A program made the position numbers and the translations under genes. From contig WSUB01000086.1 in NCBI GenBank assembly GCA_019633425.1, positions 114,812-178,811 of the forward strand: a stretch of 64,000 bases of DNA. Direction: 5' to 3'. The notes beneath the pieces are model-generated. The model had not been told where the DNA came from, ran no database searches, and saw only the letters and a list, made by a program, of their open reading frames with translations. The first letter of the stretch is position 1, and each line of letters starts with the position of its first letter. Source of the DNA: Tulasnella sp. 424 (lineage: Eukaryota > Basidiomycota > Agaricomycetes > Cantharellales > Tulasnellaceae). Positions 1 through 12,464 of this stretch are shown here, piece by piece.

Positions 1-486
1 GGGGCGAACATGAGCATTGCCACCACCCAAGAGACCAGCCACGCCTCACTTCGAGAATGAATTTCTTATAGTCTTTGCCATATATTCGGCGAGCTACCGC
101 TAGGATGGTTGAAGTCTTCCCTGTCCCCGGAGGTCCGTAGAACAACATGTGCGGTAATCGGTTCTTGTCGATGAACTTCTGAACTTGTAAAGCGAGACTT
201 CAGCCAGGCGCGTCGCGTTACGCAACAAGGTGATTCCCGCTTACTGGTTGTTGTAATGTCATCATGCGACACGACGTCGTCGAGAGATACAGGGCGATAC
301 TTTTCCACCCTATATTGAGGAGCTTCATGTGAGTGTGGTATATTCAAAGCGGTAGCGCGTCGGGGCTAACCAGGGCAAGTTGTCGTCCCCGTATTTTTCG
401 GTGTCCTTCCCTTTACCTTTGTCAGCAAAGCTAACCGGGCCAGTATCTTGGTCAACATCCATCGCGCCATCTTCTAGGTCACTCAT
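1..486 (-). CDS. RFC3: Replication factor C subunit 3 (clamp loader AAA+ ATPase), 5' part only
   Basis: This is a small subunit of the RFC clamp loader, which opens PCNA and loads it on primed DNA in the nucleus. The ATG is at 486-484. After an acidic N-terminus (MSDLEDGAMDVD) an intron interrupts the NLPW/VEKYRP core, which continues through SLDDVVSHDDI. A second intron precedes the P-loop GPPGTGKTS. The last visible exon ends at KKFILE, with a GTGAGG donor at 49-44. VEKYRP and the P-loop with that spacing are diagnostic of RFC small subunits; the wording fits yeast Rfc3 (human RFC5) best. The rest of the AAA+ module and the C-terminal collar lie off the left edge. It is divergent from the ubiquitin gene across 243 bp. 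The family is sure; the exact subunit is likely. Confidence 0.9.
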
Positions 487-594
487 GGTAGTAGAAGGGT
501 CTAGTCGTGTCGAATAAGTCGTTAGTAAGGTTGCGGCTTAGTCGAAAGCGCGAGATCGAACTAGAGAACGGCTTGGTCAGCGTCCCACGCACAG

Positions 595-601
595 TATATA
601 G
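595..601 (+). promoter_or_regulatory. TATA-like element upstream of the ubiquitin-eS31 gene
   Basis: The sequence TATATAG lies 129 bp upstream of the ATG, in the 243-bp divergent spacer shared with RFC3. Position and sequence fit a core promoter; no transcript data are available. Confidence 0.35.
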
Positions 602-729
602 TCCACCGAAATCTCAATCTAGTCCGCCCTCATCAGCTCGTTTTTGCTTCTCTCAGTCAAGGACTCCACCGCGCAGTCGTTGTTGGATAGACAAGGAGCA
701 GTTGAACGCTTGGAGACGTCTCGTCCACC

Positions 730-1404
<675 letters not shown>

Positions 1405-1581
1405 GGTCCTTGCTGTAACTTTAGTACCATGTTGTATCGCCCCGCCATTGAATGTATCTCCTCGTCTGAACTCGTTCTACCTGCTTGACTGCCCTGTCCT
1501 GTGTGCCTATTGAGATTGTGGCTGTCATCTTAATGACGATTCGAGTCTGAACCGCGTGAGCCTAAATTACCCTGACAATCA

Positions 1582-4170
1582 ATGCCTCCTACCACGCCCA
1601 CAACTGGCAGCAGTCCAGCATCCCTCAATTACCTGGTTATATACAATCCAACACTAAAGCCTGACCCTGCTGCTCCAAAGCAACCAGACGTGGACGAAGA
1701 TGACGAGATCGAGCAGGCGCATATTCTCTTCTACACTGCTCGAGATCGAGCGGTGTCGAGAGACGTAATGCTAAGACAGGTCGGTCTAGCAAAAGCGCTC
1801 AACAACTTCTCAGAGTAAGTTGTAAGTTGGCCGTATGGTCTTTATAGTACTGAGAAGAAGCAGCTGCTGAGGCTTCCTGGATTAAGGATGTTCGCATTGC
1901 ATGGTTGCGACAATGTGCACTCCCAGAAGCGTCGAACGGTGGTCTTCAGCCCAGAGACCGACTTTTGGATGGTTGCGGCAAGTATCATCTCCTAGAACAT
2001 ATAGTTAATACTGACGGCTATACCGTTGCAGTCGGTAGATGTACCAAAGAATCCTAAGCCTCCAACTTCGACCTCGACCACGAGCTCGAAGGACAAGTCA
2101 AAGCGACCGCCCAACCAGGGCAACGAAAAGGGAAAGTCAACTACGCCTGCAACCACGAACGATAGCTTTGAATATCGAGAGAATGTCTTATTCGACGACG
2201 TTCTCCGAACATATTTAAGGAGAGGTTATGAAGAATTCAAGGTTTGGAAACTTCACGGTCAGCGAAAGCAAGTGAGACTGATGGACGTTTTCAAGCTCCT
2301 TCACGGCTCGTTCCAACAATACACCTCCGCCTCATCTAGGGCAGCGTTGGAGAAGACGCTTGAGCAGTTCTTCACACCTTGGGCCTGGAAGTGGGATGTC
2401 GACGTGATATCAGACCATTCGACCTCCTTAAACTCGGATGCTTTGGACGACAACGGACCAGAGTTCTCATCGTACCTTGGCATTCCTCTTCATCCAACCA
2501 CCCCCTCACAAACCAAGGCCCGCAGTTTGGTTCACCCTATCCTAGATCGGATTTATGCATCCGCCCCACCATCTACCTCTCCAGCCTTGATCTGTTTGCA
2601 GCCTCCGTCCGTATTTCTTCCTCCTCCTGCACAACAAGATGCCCCAAGTATTCCGCCCTCCTTACCTCGATACCTCCTGTCGACCATCCAGCTGCCTCCT
2701 GAACTTCGGCGTCGTCCGAGACGAGCTTCAGTCGCTTCGACTACGACCCTTCGCTCTCCCCCCAGGAACCACAAGCAAGCAGCAAGTATAGCAGGGAGCA
2801 CTGCGGCGTCGTTTATCCCAAGAATCAACCAAGGACTGGAGACAGTCGCTGGCGTCGCTAACCCTAAGAAATGGGGCTGGCCAGGATTCTTAACATTTGG
2901 AAAGAGTGAAGGTTCGAGCGTTGCTCCGAGCCGGGATACAAGCCCATCTAGGGCTCCAAAGGATCCTGTTTCAGCATCCGCCACCGACAGTGAGAGCGCA
3001 GAAAAGGAAGAAGGTCAAGATCGGGCCCCTACCGCTCCCTCAACCCCTGGCAATGAAACCGAAGTACCAAGCAGAAACGACGCTCAAGAGTCCAACCACT
3101 CTGGTGGTGCTCGCTCCGAACAAGACCATCCGGATCATCACCCGGAAGCAACGGCCGACATAGACCAAAGCCTTCTAGAGGACGCAATCAAAGATGTTGT
3201 GGATCAGATGCGCATCGTGGCTAGCTCAGAGCCGGAATCCACTGACGAACACCCGCCCAACGACCAGCCGACCCTAACTCAAGATGATCAGGGTGAAGGC
3301 GCTGCACTGGACGTGCCGAGTGGAGTGACCACACCTCCATCCGAAACCGATAAGCCAATCCCTACGGCAGACATCACTGTCACAAGTCCCCCGGACGGAT
3401 TGCCTTCATTTGCCAACACGACGATACACATAGATGTCCACGGAGAGGAAGATGACACTCCATCCCTAAAGAAGACGAAGCTGTCGTATCTCACTGTATG
3501 GGTTAATTGTTTGCCGCAATGAGCTCAGCAGAACTAAATGATCAACGCATCCTTCTATAGCGCGGTCGTCTGATATTTGCACTGGTGCATGACCTGGAAA
3601 CGCAAGTCGGGAGCGAGCAGGCTGCCTGGCAAACGGAACTACTACCAAGCATCAGCAAGCTATTGGAAGAGCTCGATCAGGCCATTGAAAGAGAGGATCT
3701 CCGAAGGTGAATATACCGTATTTTTGGGGTATCTCCCTTTCTGAAGACCGTTCGAACAGCGAGGACAAGCTGGTTGGACGCGCTCAATCCGTTGACACGA
3801 CGATGCCTGAACGAACCTCTAACATACGTCACATCATCTACGACCCTCATGCGGAGGTCGCTTCAAGTAGCTCGGCGTACAACCCGAGGTCGCCGCATTA
3901 CTCTACCGCGAAACAACTTTTCATATCGTAAGTCCCGTCAGTTCGCCTTTTGGACACGATCCCCTAACAATGTATCCCAGATACCCAAGCGTCAGTGAAG
4001 TTTTCGCGCGGGCTAATAGTTTGAAATGGTTTTCTGCGAAACGCAAGACGAGCGATGCAGAAGACGAGAACGACGAAATTGCGTATTCCAAGGAGGTGTA
4101 CGCGGAAGTGGGAAGGAAGGACGCCTCGCTTGTCGACGTGGACCAAGAGATGGATCTGCTAATGTCGTAA
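1582..4170 (+). CDS. CCZ1: Vacuolar fusion protein Ccz1
   Basis: Ccz1 pairs with Mon1 to form the guanine nucleotide exchange factor for the Rab GTPase Ypt7/Rab7 on late endosomes and vacuoles. Six exons are in phase: 1582-1814, 1887-1977, 2032-3495, 3561-3706, 3760-3927 and 3981-4170. The N-terminus is the first longin domain (SLNYLVIYNPTLKP, EDDEIEQAHILFYTA, GLAKALNNFSEMF, KRRTVVFSPETDFWMVASVD). A long Ser/Thr/Pro-rich acidic insert follows at residues ~250-590. The C-terminus ends EVYAEVGRKDASLVDVDQEM, as in fungal homologues. Intron 2 appears to use a GC donor (1978, gcaagt); a GT alternative at 1982 with acceptor after 2037 is also in frame (VAANVPK) but loses the usual VDVP. Family assignment is confident; the middle insert is low complexity. 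Confidence 0.88.
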
Positions 4171-4619
4171 TATACCTTTCTTTTGCTGGAACCTTTTGAT
4201 TCAGACTCGAAGAAGAGAGTACTTTTACCATCTCTTTTCACGAGTGCAGTGATGTCGTACCCTAAGTCACATGTTCCAACCATGAGGGGCATTGGCTACG
4301 GAGGGGTGACGTTCAAACCATTCAAGAAAGCGGGGTTTATTTGTTTTATTGGGCGTCCTCCCCGTATTCCATAGACTATTGCTGCCCTCTACTTGTCCGG
4401 AGCACAGCTCTATGTGAAATGCCCGGGGGGGACGTCGACCGCGTCTTGGTTGTTTACATATTTCGGAAGAGCGGAAATGTTTCTAGCTTTTCTCACGGTT
4501 CTATATCTCACGTGCTTTGGAGCAGACTATAAACAAACACCCTCCCTACAACCCAACGCAACTTGTGTTTAGTCTGCCCCAGGAGACTAGGCGTTCGCCC
4601 CTTGGCAGTGCATCAATAC
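4171..4619 (+). promoter_or_regulatory. Spacer with E-box and TATA box upstream of the kinase-TPR gene
   Basis: This gap follows the Ccz1 stop. It holds a palindromic CACGTG E-box at 4509-4514 and TATAAA at 4528-4533, 87 bp before the kinase ATG, a plausible core promoter. I see no gene in it. Confidence 0.45.
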
Positions 4620-7600
4620 ATGTCGACTAACCCTACCACCGCTCGTCTGTCTTTTAGCGACGTCCGTGAAAGTCTGTAGACCTTTCCTCGACTACCCACT
4701 TTCTTACTGATCGTGCTCCGGAATTCCCTTGGCTTGCAGGGCTGGCCACGGTGGAAACGAGGAAGAAGCATCAGAAACGGAAGGCCGATGTTCTAAATGA
4801 AACCTCAACGGCTCTGCAACTGGAAGGTGGAGAGGGAACCCAGACTTTTACGGAAATAGAGACAGGACAGCCAAAGAGGATCAAACTATCTGCGGTAGGC
4901 AGGAATCGAGACTTGATTTTTCGGGAGCATCGCTTAATCGTCCTTCACTGCAGCGAGACCTCTTAGTTACTCTATCTCGAATGCGGATATCCATCACCGA
5001 GATCGAATTCGCCAGCAGCAGTTCCAAGGATGGCGGTACTTATGCCGACGTCGCGGTGGCTACGCTTGTCAGGACGGGTTGGGTCGAGCAAATACGAACA
5101 AAAGTAGCCGTTAAAAAGCTTCGATTTGTTCTTAGTGGTGACGTGACTGAGGAAAAGCTTCTTCGGGTAAGCTTTTGCGCTTGCGATGTTCTTCAAAGTT
5201 ACCCACTCGTACTCACTAGGTGTTTGTGAACGAGCTGCGTGTATTGGACAAATTATCTCATCCAAACATCGTAGATATCACTGGGTTTGTGGAGGATACG
5301 GAGAACCACATCGCCTGGTTGGTCTTTCCATGGGAAGAGAACGGAAATCTTCGGGAGTTCCTTCGTTCTGGGAAGTGGGAGTTGCCCGAGCGGGTGTCGC
5401 TAGTGCGTTACAAACGTGGAAGCTACCGAATGAAGAGCTTATCATTGGTGCCTTTCAGATTCAAGATGCGGCATTCGGACTCAAATATCTTCACACTCGG
5501 CAGCCCCCCATCTGCCACGGCGACCTGAAATCCGTGAGCTCGGCAATCGCTCATCTGTACCACACCGTCTGACATTTGCTATCGTCTAGTTGAACATACT
5601 GGTCAACTCGGAACATCGCGCCCTCATCACCGACTTCGGTTCGGCGCGTGTCGCTCCACTGATTCAAGAGTTCGAAGCAAACTCAACACCCCCGCCAGCG
5701 GCTTCAACGAGCCATGTTCCTTTAAACGAACGTCTCCAGTTCAACCTTATTGCGTCCGATACAACGCTTACATTGACCGGTCCCGAATACTCCTTTCGTT
5801 GGGCACCACCTGACGTTCTTAATGGAGGTCCGCTGGATCTGACGAGTGACATTTGGGCACTCGGTTGGATCGCGTGGGAGGTGAGCTCCCCGATTCAATG
5901 CTCCGCTGACCTATCATATCGACCCGTATCGCCTCAGGCTATCACTGATAGCCATCCATTCGAGGAACTCAATCTGGAGTCAGCCGTCGTAATGAGGATA
6001 ATGGAAGGCAAACTTCCACTGCTCTCCGATCACGGTCAACTCTCGCAAATTCGCAGCCTATGCAGTATTATGCTGAGCTGTTGGAAGTCGGAACCAAAGG
6101 AAAGACCGTCGGCAACAGAATGCTCGAGAGCCCTCGAGTGGATTGTAAGTTGGCTGTCATTCTAGTAAACATGAGATAACACTGATGTTGTAACAGCCGA
6201 CCATTGTTCCGTTCTCGAAAGATGGCGAACAGCCCACAATCCAGTCCGCTTCTCTATTCCTGAAACTCGGAGAAAATCATCGTTTGCAAAACAGGGGTGA
6301 AGAAGCCACAAAAATGTATGAGCAAGGACTGGCCATTGCACGATCCTCCCGGGATCACTTTCTGGTGGCAAAGCTATCTACCCGGCTCGCAGAGACTTAC
6401 CGAACGCGAGCCATGTACGATGAAGCAGAGGCGAGTTTCACTGAAGCAATATCCATCTTCGAGAGCATCGGGCAAGACAGGGGCCGAGCGGACCCATTGC
6501 TTGGGCTTGGGCAAGTCCAGCAATCACGCTTCAACTACGTCGATGCAGAGGCGTCTTACACCCAAGCGATGGCCATTTACGCGAGCGTCGGGGATGACCT
6601 AGGCCAAGCAAACGCATTGGTTGCAATTGGGGACCTCCAGCTAAAACGCTCCAACCATGTCGACGCAGGAGCGTCTTACACCCAAGCGATGGCCATCTTC
6701 GCGAGCATTGGCGAGGACCATGGCCGAGCGAACACATTGCTCGGACTTGGGCAAATCCAGCAAGAGCAGTCCAAGTATGTCGAAGCAGAGGCGTCTTTCA
6801 CTGAAGCGATAGCTATCAGCGGGAGCATCGGGTATGGCTCGGGCCGAGCACACGCATTGCTTGGGCTTGGGCGAGTCCAGGAATCACGCTTCAACTACGC
6901 CGATGCAGAGGCGTCTTATACCGAAGCGATGGCCATCAGCGGGAGCATCAGGGATGACTTGGGCCGAGCGAACGCATTGCATGCGATTGGGGGCCTCCAG
7001 CGAAGTCACTCCAACTCTGCCGATGCAAGAGCGTCTTACACCCAAGCGATGGCCATCTACGCGAGCATCGGGGATGACCATGGCCGAGCGAACACATTGC
7101 TCGGGCTTGGCTACGCCCAGGCAGGGACCTCTAACGACGTCGATGCAGAAGTGTCTTTCACCGAATCGCTGGCCATCAGCGGGAGCATCGGGTATGACGT
7201 GGGCCGAGCAAACGCACTGCTTGCGATTGGGGCCCTCCAGCTATCACGCTCCAACTATGTCGATGCGGGAGTGTCTTTCGCCGAGGCAATGTCGATCTTC
7301 GAGAGCATCGGGAATGACAAGAGCCGAGCGCGCACATTGTTCTGGCTTGGGCACTTCCAGCGAGAGCGGTCCAAGGACGTCGAAGCAGAGGCGTCGTTCA
7401 CCCAAGCGATGGCCATCTACGCGAGCATCGGGGATGGCAGGGGTCAAGCGGAAGCATTAGTTGAGCTTGGGGACATGCAGCGATTACGCTCCAACTATGT
7501 CGATGCAGAGGCCTCTTATACCCAAGCGGTGGCCATCTACGCGAGCATCCAGCATGACCGAGGTCGAGCGAACGCATTAGTTAGTCTCGGACACCTCCAG

Positions 7601-8014
7601 CAATCCTGCTCCAACTACGGCGAAGCAGAGGCATCTTACACCCAAGCGATGGCTATCTATACGAGCATCGGTGATGACAAGGGCCGAACGAAATCCTCTC
7701 TCGGGCTCGGTATTATTCGATGGCGCCAAGCTCGGTATTCGGAAGCGAGGGTCCTGGTTAACGATGCTGCAAGTATATCTGAACAAATTCACTATGACTG
7801 GGGCAAGGAAACCTCGCGTATGCTCCTGGAGGATGTTTTGGAGGACGAGGGATCTTCAACCGACGGATTTTCAACCGACGGATCTTCAACCGAGCCAAGC
7901 CTTTCACCTCCAGCTTCGCCAGATGTAACCCATGCCGAAGACATCGTTGCAGCACCACTTCTGGCTGAAGTAGCCGACACGAACACGCCTGATTCGGTCG
8001 ATCTGCCACAGTAG
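4620..8014 (+). CDS. TKL-like protein kinase fused to a C-terminal TPR-repeat array
   Basis: Eight exons join in phase (4620-4671, 4740-4894, 4954-5166, 5220-5402, 5459-5533, 5590-5880, 5938-6144, 6197-8014) to about 997 residues. A basic linker comes first. The kinase domain follows, with VAVKKLR (beta-3 Lys), FVNELRVLDKL (alpha-C Glu), CHGDLKSLNILV (HGD in place of HRD, catalytic Asp present), DFGSAR and WAPPDVL in the APE position. All catalytic residues are there, so an active enzyme is likely. The last exon has about 13 TPR-like units of exactly 40 residues, then a Ser/Thr-rich tail with three short GSSTDGF-like repeats. Kinase-TPR fusions of this sort occur in Agaricomycetes; the substrate is unknown. 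TPRs usually bind proteins, so a sensor or scaffold role is inference. Confidence 0.85.
6416..7855 (+). repeat. Twelve tandem 120-bp TPR-coding repeats
   Basis: Units start every 120 bp from 6416 to 7736 with no length change. Each codes a 40-residue module close to YVDAEASYTQAMAIYASIGD plus DRGRANALLGLGHLQQSRSN. Units 1-11 are strikingly alike at DNA level; unit 12 (from 7736) is degenerate, and a diverged unit precedes 6416. Differences concentrate at a few positions (for example YTQAMAIYAS versus FTEAIAISGS, and LGLG versus AIG). Confidence 0.9.
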
Positions 8015-9222
8015 TTTTACCGCACACTATTCGCGGAACCTACATCCGTTCCGTCTTTCACGTCGCCGCCCTCCGATAACTGTTTTGATAATCTCGCATT
8101 GATCTGTATCAGATTCGCCAACAGAGTTAAAGATCTTCCTTCCGTTTGTGATACATATGTTGTAGCATGCTATCTAGACACGAGCCATAAATTCGGTTCT
8201 ATTTTCCGCCCTGACATACATACCGATTTAGATCCTGCAAGCGAAATCCTGAACGAAAGGCCATTTTCTATTGTTTCAATGTTTCATGCCCTATGCCTCC
8301 AACCTCTGACTTGCTAATAGCCTGCGAGCAGAAACCCGTCCCATGTATTCTGCTACATCGACAACAAACCAAGTTATGCGTCATCCGTTTTATGCGAAAA
8401 GCCTAACCCCAACATACAAGGCAAATTATAAACGAATGCGAACTTTGCTCGGATAATCTAAATCGGGACAACCGGGAAAGTATACAAGAGATGCACTGCT
8501 AGTGGTAGAGTTCGAGATGGTTAGAGGGAAGCCAAGCGGAAGGGGTAAGCGAATTAAGAGCACGAACGTAGTAAGAATGAAGACGGCGAATGAGGATATG
8601 GGAAGCCTCGTCATTGGCAACGACACTGCAGACTAGAACACAGCCACGGCCCAACCACCAAAGATCTAAGTGTCCTATTTTCTTGTCCCTCACATGGTCG
8701 TCTCTAAGCGCGACGTTAAAACCCATCTTCCAATCAGTCGTTTGCGACGTCTCGGAGGATACGTGCACACTACGTCTCACCCTGTCGCCAGAGAAACGCC
8801 CAGCACCTTCCAGAGTGAATACGGCTCCGGCTCGCCTCTGCGAGCCTGCACCGTCGCATTTACGATGTGTCTGAGCTTTAATCCAGGCAGTGTGGATGTT
8901 GGCAGGGAAACCGATGGACCAATAGAGGCACGGCTCGGAGCTACATATACTTATAGTTGCCTTTCCCCAACGACTCCACCCTCACGACATTGTAGCTGCG
9001 GGTGGGTCCCAAAATGACCTCTGAAAATATCAGATATTCTGAGAGGCGCACCGGCGTACCTGTCAGAACTACCCGAGGACCGTCAGCCTCGTCGACGGGA
9101 AGTGGCGCCAAGGTGGTATACGAGCTTCACGTGACTAGGAGAAATCTGCTAAGTGGTGCAGCTGACGCGTCTTGAGAGCTTCTCTTCGCCTCCTGTACTA
9201 GCGACGGATAACACATACCACC
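8015..9222. other. Spacer without a supported gene, 1.2 kb
   Basis: No open frame here has coding character or convincing splice signals. The right part looks like the promoter of the PAAF1 gene: a CCAAT box near 8920, a TATA-like stretch near 8943-8956, and CACGTG inside TCACGTGA at 9128-9133. A 53-codon frame starting at an ATG at 9014 could be an upstream ORF in the leader. Confidence 0.4.
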
Positions 9223-10709
9223 ATGTCCTCGGGACCAGATATATTTGCATTGCCTCAAGTGACCGTCCAGCATGATATTGGTTCTATCATGGACGACATC
9301 AAACAAGGGGCCGTGCTTGCCGAAGACGCCTGGGTATCTTGCTACTTGCAAGGAGCCAGGTCCGTTCATGGAAAGGCAAATATAAGCCTTCAGAACGAAG
9401 ATTCATCAAAATTTACTCTGGAAGGGAGAGATGGGATCAGCGCTAGCTGGGTAGACCGAGTAAGTTCAAACAGACTGTTGGCACCGTTGTGTGGGTCTAA
9501 TCACCTCTGGTTCCGTAGTATTCCTTCCAAGTTTCATGCCCGTCATTAGATATCAAGGATGCCAAAGTCAGGCTCCCAAAAACTACATTCGGGGAAATGA
9601 AAGCGCAATCTGTGAGCTATCCCTGTTCCGCTCTTTGACCATAGTGCTGATGATTCGCACTTTAGATCCCCAAAGCGATCCAAGCATTCGACATCTCCCC
9701 CAACGGATCTCTCTTTGTGACAGGAATCGACAGTGGATCGATATCCGTGCAATCTACGAGCACCTCATCATCCTCGGCACCACCCAAAACAGGAAAACCA
9801 CACGTATCCTCGATCACAAGTCTTCGATTCTTCCCTTCGAGCGAAGTGATACTGGCTGGATCTCTGGATATGTCGGTGTCTATAATATCGGCGGTCGACT
9901 TGAGCGTACCGAGGAAGTTTAAAGGTCATTCACGGGCCGTCACCGACACGGCTATCGTCGAGAGGGGCAGGAACGTAGTCAGCTGTGCGAAAGATGGGAC
10001 TGTGAGATTGTGGGATGTTGGAGGCAATAAGCAGATAAGGTGGGTTGGGACGATTCCGACGAACGGGCATGCTCAGGCCGGGCTTCTGACGTGATTCTGT
10101 CACAGGATGATGGGAGTAGAGAGCTGGAGTCCTATCCTCAAGATGGCCTTCGGTGCGACACCGCAGGCATTGCATTCGACTGCAAACGGCACGACAGAGC
10201 CCGCCTTGGCAGAAGGAGAAGTCGCAACCCAAGACAAACTCCTTTGCTGCGCTCTTCAAAGCGGACGGTTCACTCTCCTTGACCTCGGCTCAAAATCTCC
10301 AGTATACACTTCACCCGGGCCATCTGCAAGTTCACCTGCACTCCATTCCATCGCACTCAGCGATAATTACCTCGCCACTGGCTCCGTTAATGGTCTCATT
10401 AGTTTATACGATCTTCGGAACCTCGGAAGTGGCACGACGGAGGACGCAGGACTGCTCTTCCGATGCAAGAGGAATGCCGCAACAATTGAAGACCTTGCTT
10501 TCGCAGAAGGCAGTCCAGAATCTACAGGAGTTCCGGATCTCCTCGTTGCTACTGTCGATGGGTTACCATTCCGACTCGGATACGGCGGCGGTAGACCTCA
10601 AGTCGTAGAGGAGCTCGCGGGAAACGATTGCGACCCACTGCGCGTCGTTCGAGTGTCAGGCGATAAAGTATGGACAGCGGGGGATGATGGGTTGGTAAGA
10701 TGTTATTAA
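9223..10709 (+). CDS. RPN14: Proteasomal ATPase-associated factor 1 / Rpn14, WD40 chaperone
   Basis: PAAF1/Rpn14 is a WD40 chaperone that helps assemble the 19S proteasome base by binding Rpt ATPases. Four exons are in phase: 9223-9459, 9519-9611, 9666-10039 and 10106-10709, about 435 residues. Family marks include GEAWLSC-like EDAWVSCYLQG near the N-terminus, FPSSEVILAGSLDMSVSI, FKGHSRAVTDTAIVERGRNV followed by VSCAKDGTVRLWD, and a C-terminus AGNDCDPLRVV with WTAGDDGLVRCY, which mirrors human PAAF1. WD40 blades are weak between residues 240 and 380, as in the family. The start fits a clean N-terminus (MSSGPDIFALPQV) just after the promoter elements. Confidence 0.9.
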
Positions 10710-10952
10710 TTACTTTGATTCCGAGTATAACGTAGATGAAGCGGTATTCCGTCTGCGCCTGTTGAACCGTTTATGATATAGACGACGTGTGGAGAGCAAA
10801 TGTGGAAAATATTATAAGCATATAAGCAGAAGCTTAACAATAGAGCTCAACGTGTAGATCTAAGGACGTCGAGAATAAACATACAAACGCCTATCCGTAA
10901 ACCCGATCACCCCATGCCATTATGATCACCTCCAAAATGGCGTTGTTGCCGT

Positions 10953-11944
10953 TCATCGATGCTCCGATTCTCTAAACGACTTCCAAGCCTCCTCGGTAGC
11001 GACCGAAATCCTCTGCGTCACGCTTCCAACACTATCCAGGGCAGGTCGGACGTCGAGCGAGAAGACCGGCGAGCCATCTGGATTATCAGGGGCCGAATAG
11101 TAGTCGATCACATAACGGACTTCTTCCCCAGTGGAAGGACGACGAATGATCCAGTCGTGTCGATCGAATGGAGGTTCATTGCTGATCGTGATGAGAAGGG
11201 GAGAGGTCAATGAGCTTTCGTTCCACAAACTCGAGAATGGACGACCCTTTCTCACCTGAACTTTGAAGGCAAAAGCCAACCAAGCGAAAGATGCATTCTG
11301 GCTTTAGGAGAAAGCTGTCCAGGTTTTCCTTGCAACCTTGCCAGCTCAGGAGTCTCATCCGACCTGTACAACACCAAACGCATGGAGGGATTAAGTTCAT
11401 ATCCCGTCTCGTCCAGCCAACCAAGTATGATTACTCACCCAGACCACCTCTTTTCCCACTTCAGAACCTCGTTCCAAGCTTCCTCATTCAAAAAGTTATG
11501 AATCTCCACCATAGTCTCGACATGTTCCTCGGGCGTTTCCCATCCTTTCCGCACAAGAGCGTTGTAGAATTGCTGAGGGGACGGGTACTCCCACTTGCCA
11601 CTTGCAGCCGCTTGTTCTTCGTCAGGTGTGGAAGGGCGAGGAATCGAAGAGATAACGCGCTCGGTGGGCAACTCCATCGCCTGTCCTGGAGCCGGCATGT
11701 GTGTGAGGTCGTTGGGCATGTTGTTGTGTGGGTTTACACCAGAGGAAGCTGAAGGAGCGTCGTGCTGTACGGGGCATTTAGCTGCTGCTGCTGCCGGTGG
11801 GGGTGCAGCTGCTTTTTCGTGCATCGGGCATCCAGGCGGTGGGCTACCACTCGATGACGATGCATGGTGGTGATCGCCCATGGGAGGAAGCGAAGCAGGC
11901 ATTTGAACAGGCTGAACTTGAGGCTGAGAAGAAGTTTGTCCCAT
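10953..11944 (-). CDS. CYC3: Cytochrome c heme lyase (holocytochrome c synthase)
   Basis: This mitochondrial intermembrane-space enzyme attaches heme covalently to apocytochrome c. Three exons join in phase: 11944-11439, 11363-11256 and 11181-10953 (about 280 residues). The N-terminus has two Cys-Pro heme-contact motifs (GCPMHEK and KCPVQHD). The core has KWEYPSPQQFYNALVRKGWE, then VEIHNFLNEEAWNEVLKWE, where the His of EIHN matches the heme-ligand His of the human enzyme. PFDRHDWI and VRYVIDYY...FSLDVRPALDS close the protein. The frame is open upstream of 11944, but MGQTSSQPQ is the natural start, preceded by UTR-like sequence. It could equally be the CYT2 paralogue; one enzyme is common in basidiomycetes. 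Confidence 0.93.
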
Positions 11945-12464
11945 TGCTAGTGGCGAATGGCTGAGGAGAGGGGAGTGGTGGTGGCTGATTGGAAACCGAA
12001 GGACTTTCACTGGTCCGAGGAGCCCCGTTACGGCTGGGCAATCGCTAAATTTCGGAACCCAACATTTGGCAGCCTTTGGCCAGGTACGCGCTTCATCCAC
12101 CGCACTCAAACCTCTCCCTGACATTTCGTTGACCTGAAGTTCTGATCCGTGAACGATACCACCAAGATAGTCTAAGTACATATGTATATTCAAGAGCACG
12201 AGGGGGTAGAGACAACGGTAGGTAGGGCATATGTAACGGCAACACACAACCAGAATCATCAATAGCGAGGGAGGCAATATACTAAATATGAGACGAACGA
12301 AGAGCCAAACTTTGAGACAAGAGCGAGAGAGGGAGAGGAGTGGGGCATACATAATCGCAAGAGTCGAATGAAAAGTCGTATACGGAGGAAATCATAAAGG
12401 ATCAGCATAGTGACGATCCCAAACCACTCAGTCGACCTTGTCTTTTTCTTTCCTCGTTGCATCT
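11945..12464. other. Spacer: heme lyase 5' region and 3' end of the coiled-coil gene
   Basis: Both flanking genes are on the minus strand. The sequence is pyrimidine-rich when read on the minus strand and should hold the heme lyase promoter. I see no further gene. Confidence 0.4.

Noticed and set aside
2553..2984. Antisense frame over the CCZ1 insert
   Set aside because: It is low-complexity mirror sequence inside a well-supported exon.
3774..3998. Alternative reading frame for the CCZ1 C-terminus
   Set aside because: The frame that continues through acceptor 3759 and donor 3928 gives the YAEVGRKDASL...DVD end and keeps phase. The alternative ends in an unrelated tail.
6834..7460. Second plus-strand frame of 208 codons in the TPR array
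   Set aside because: It is periodic only because the DNA repeats every 120 bp. The TPR frame continues from the kinase exon in phase.
8426..8780. Minus-strand open frames between the kinase and PAAF1 genes
   Set aside because: They have no motif, no splice-consistent extension and no codon character.
9014..9173. 53-codon frame upstream of PAAF1
   Set aside because: It has no homology signal and no good stop context. At best it is an upstream ORF in the leader, so it is not called as a gene.
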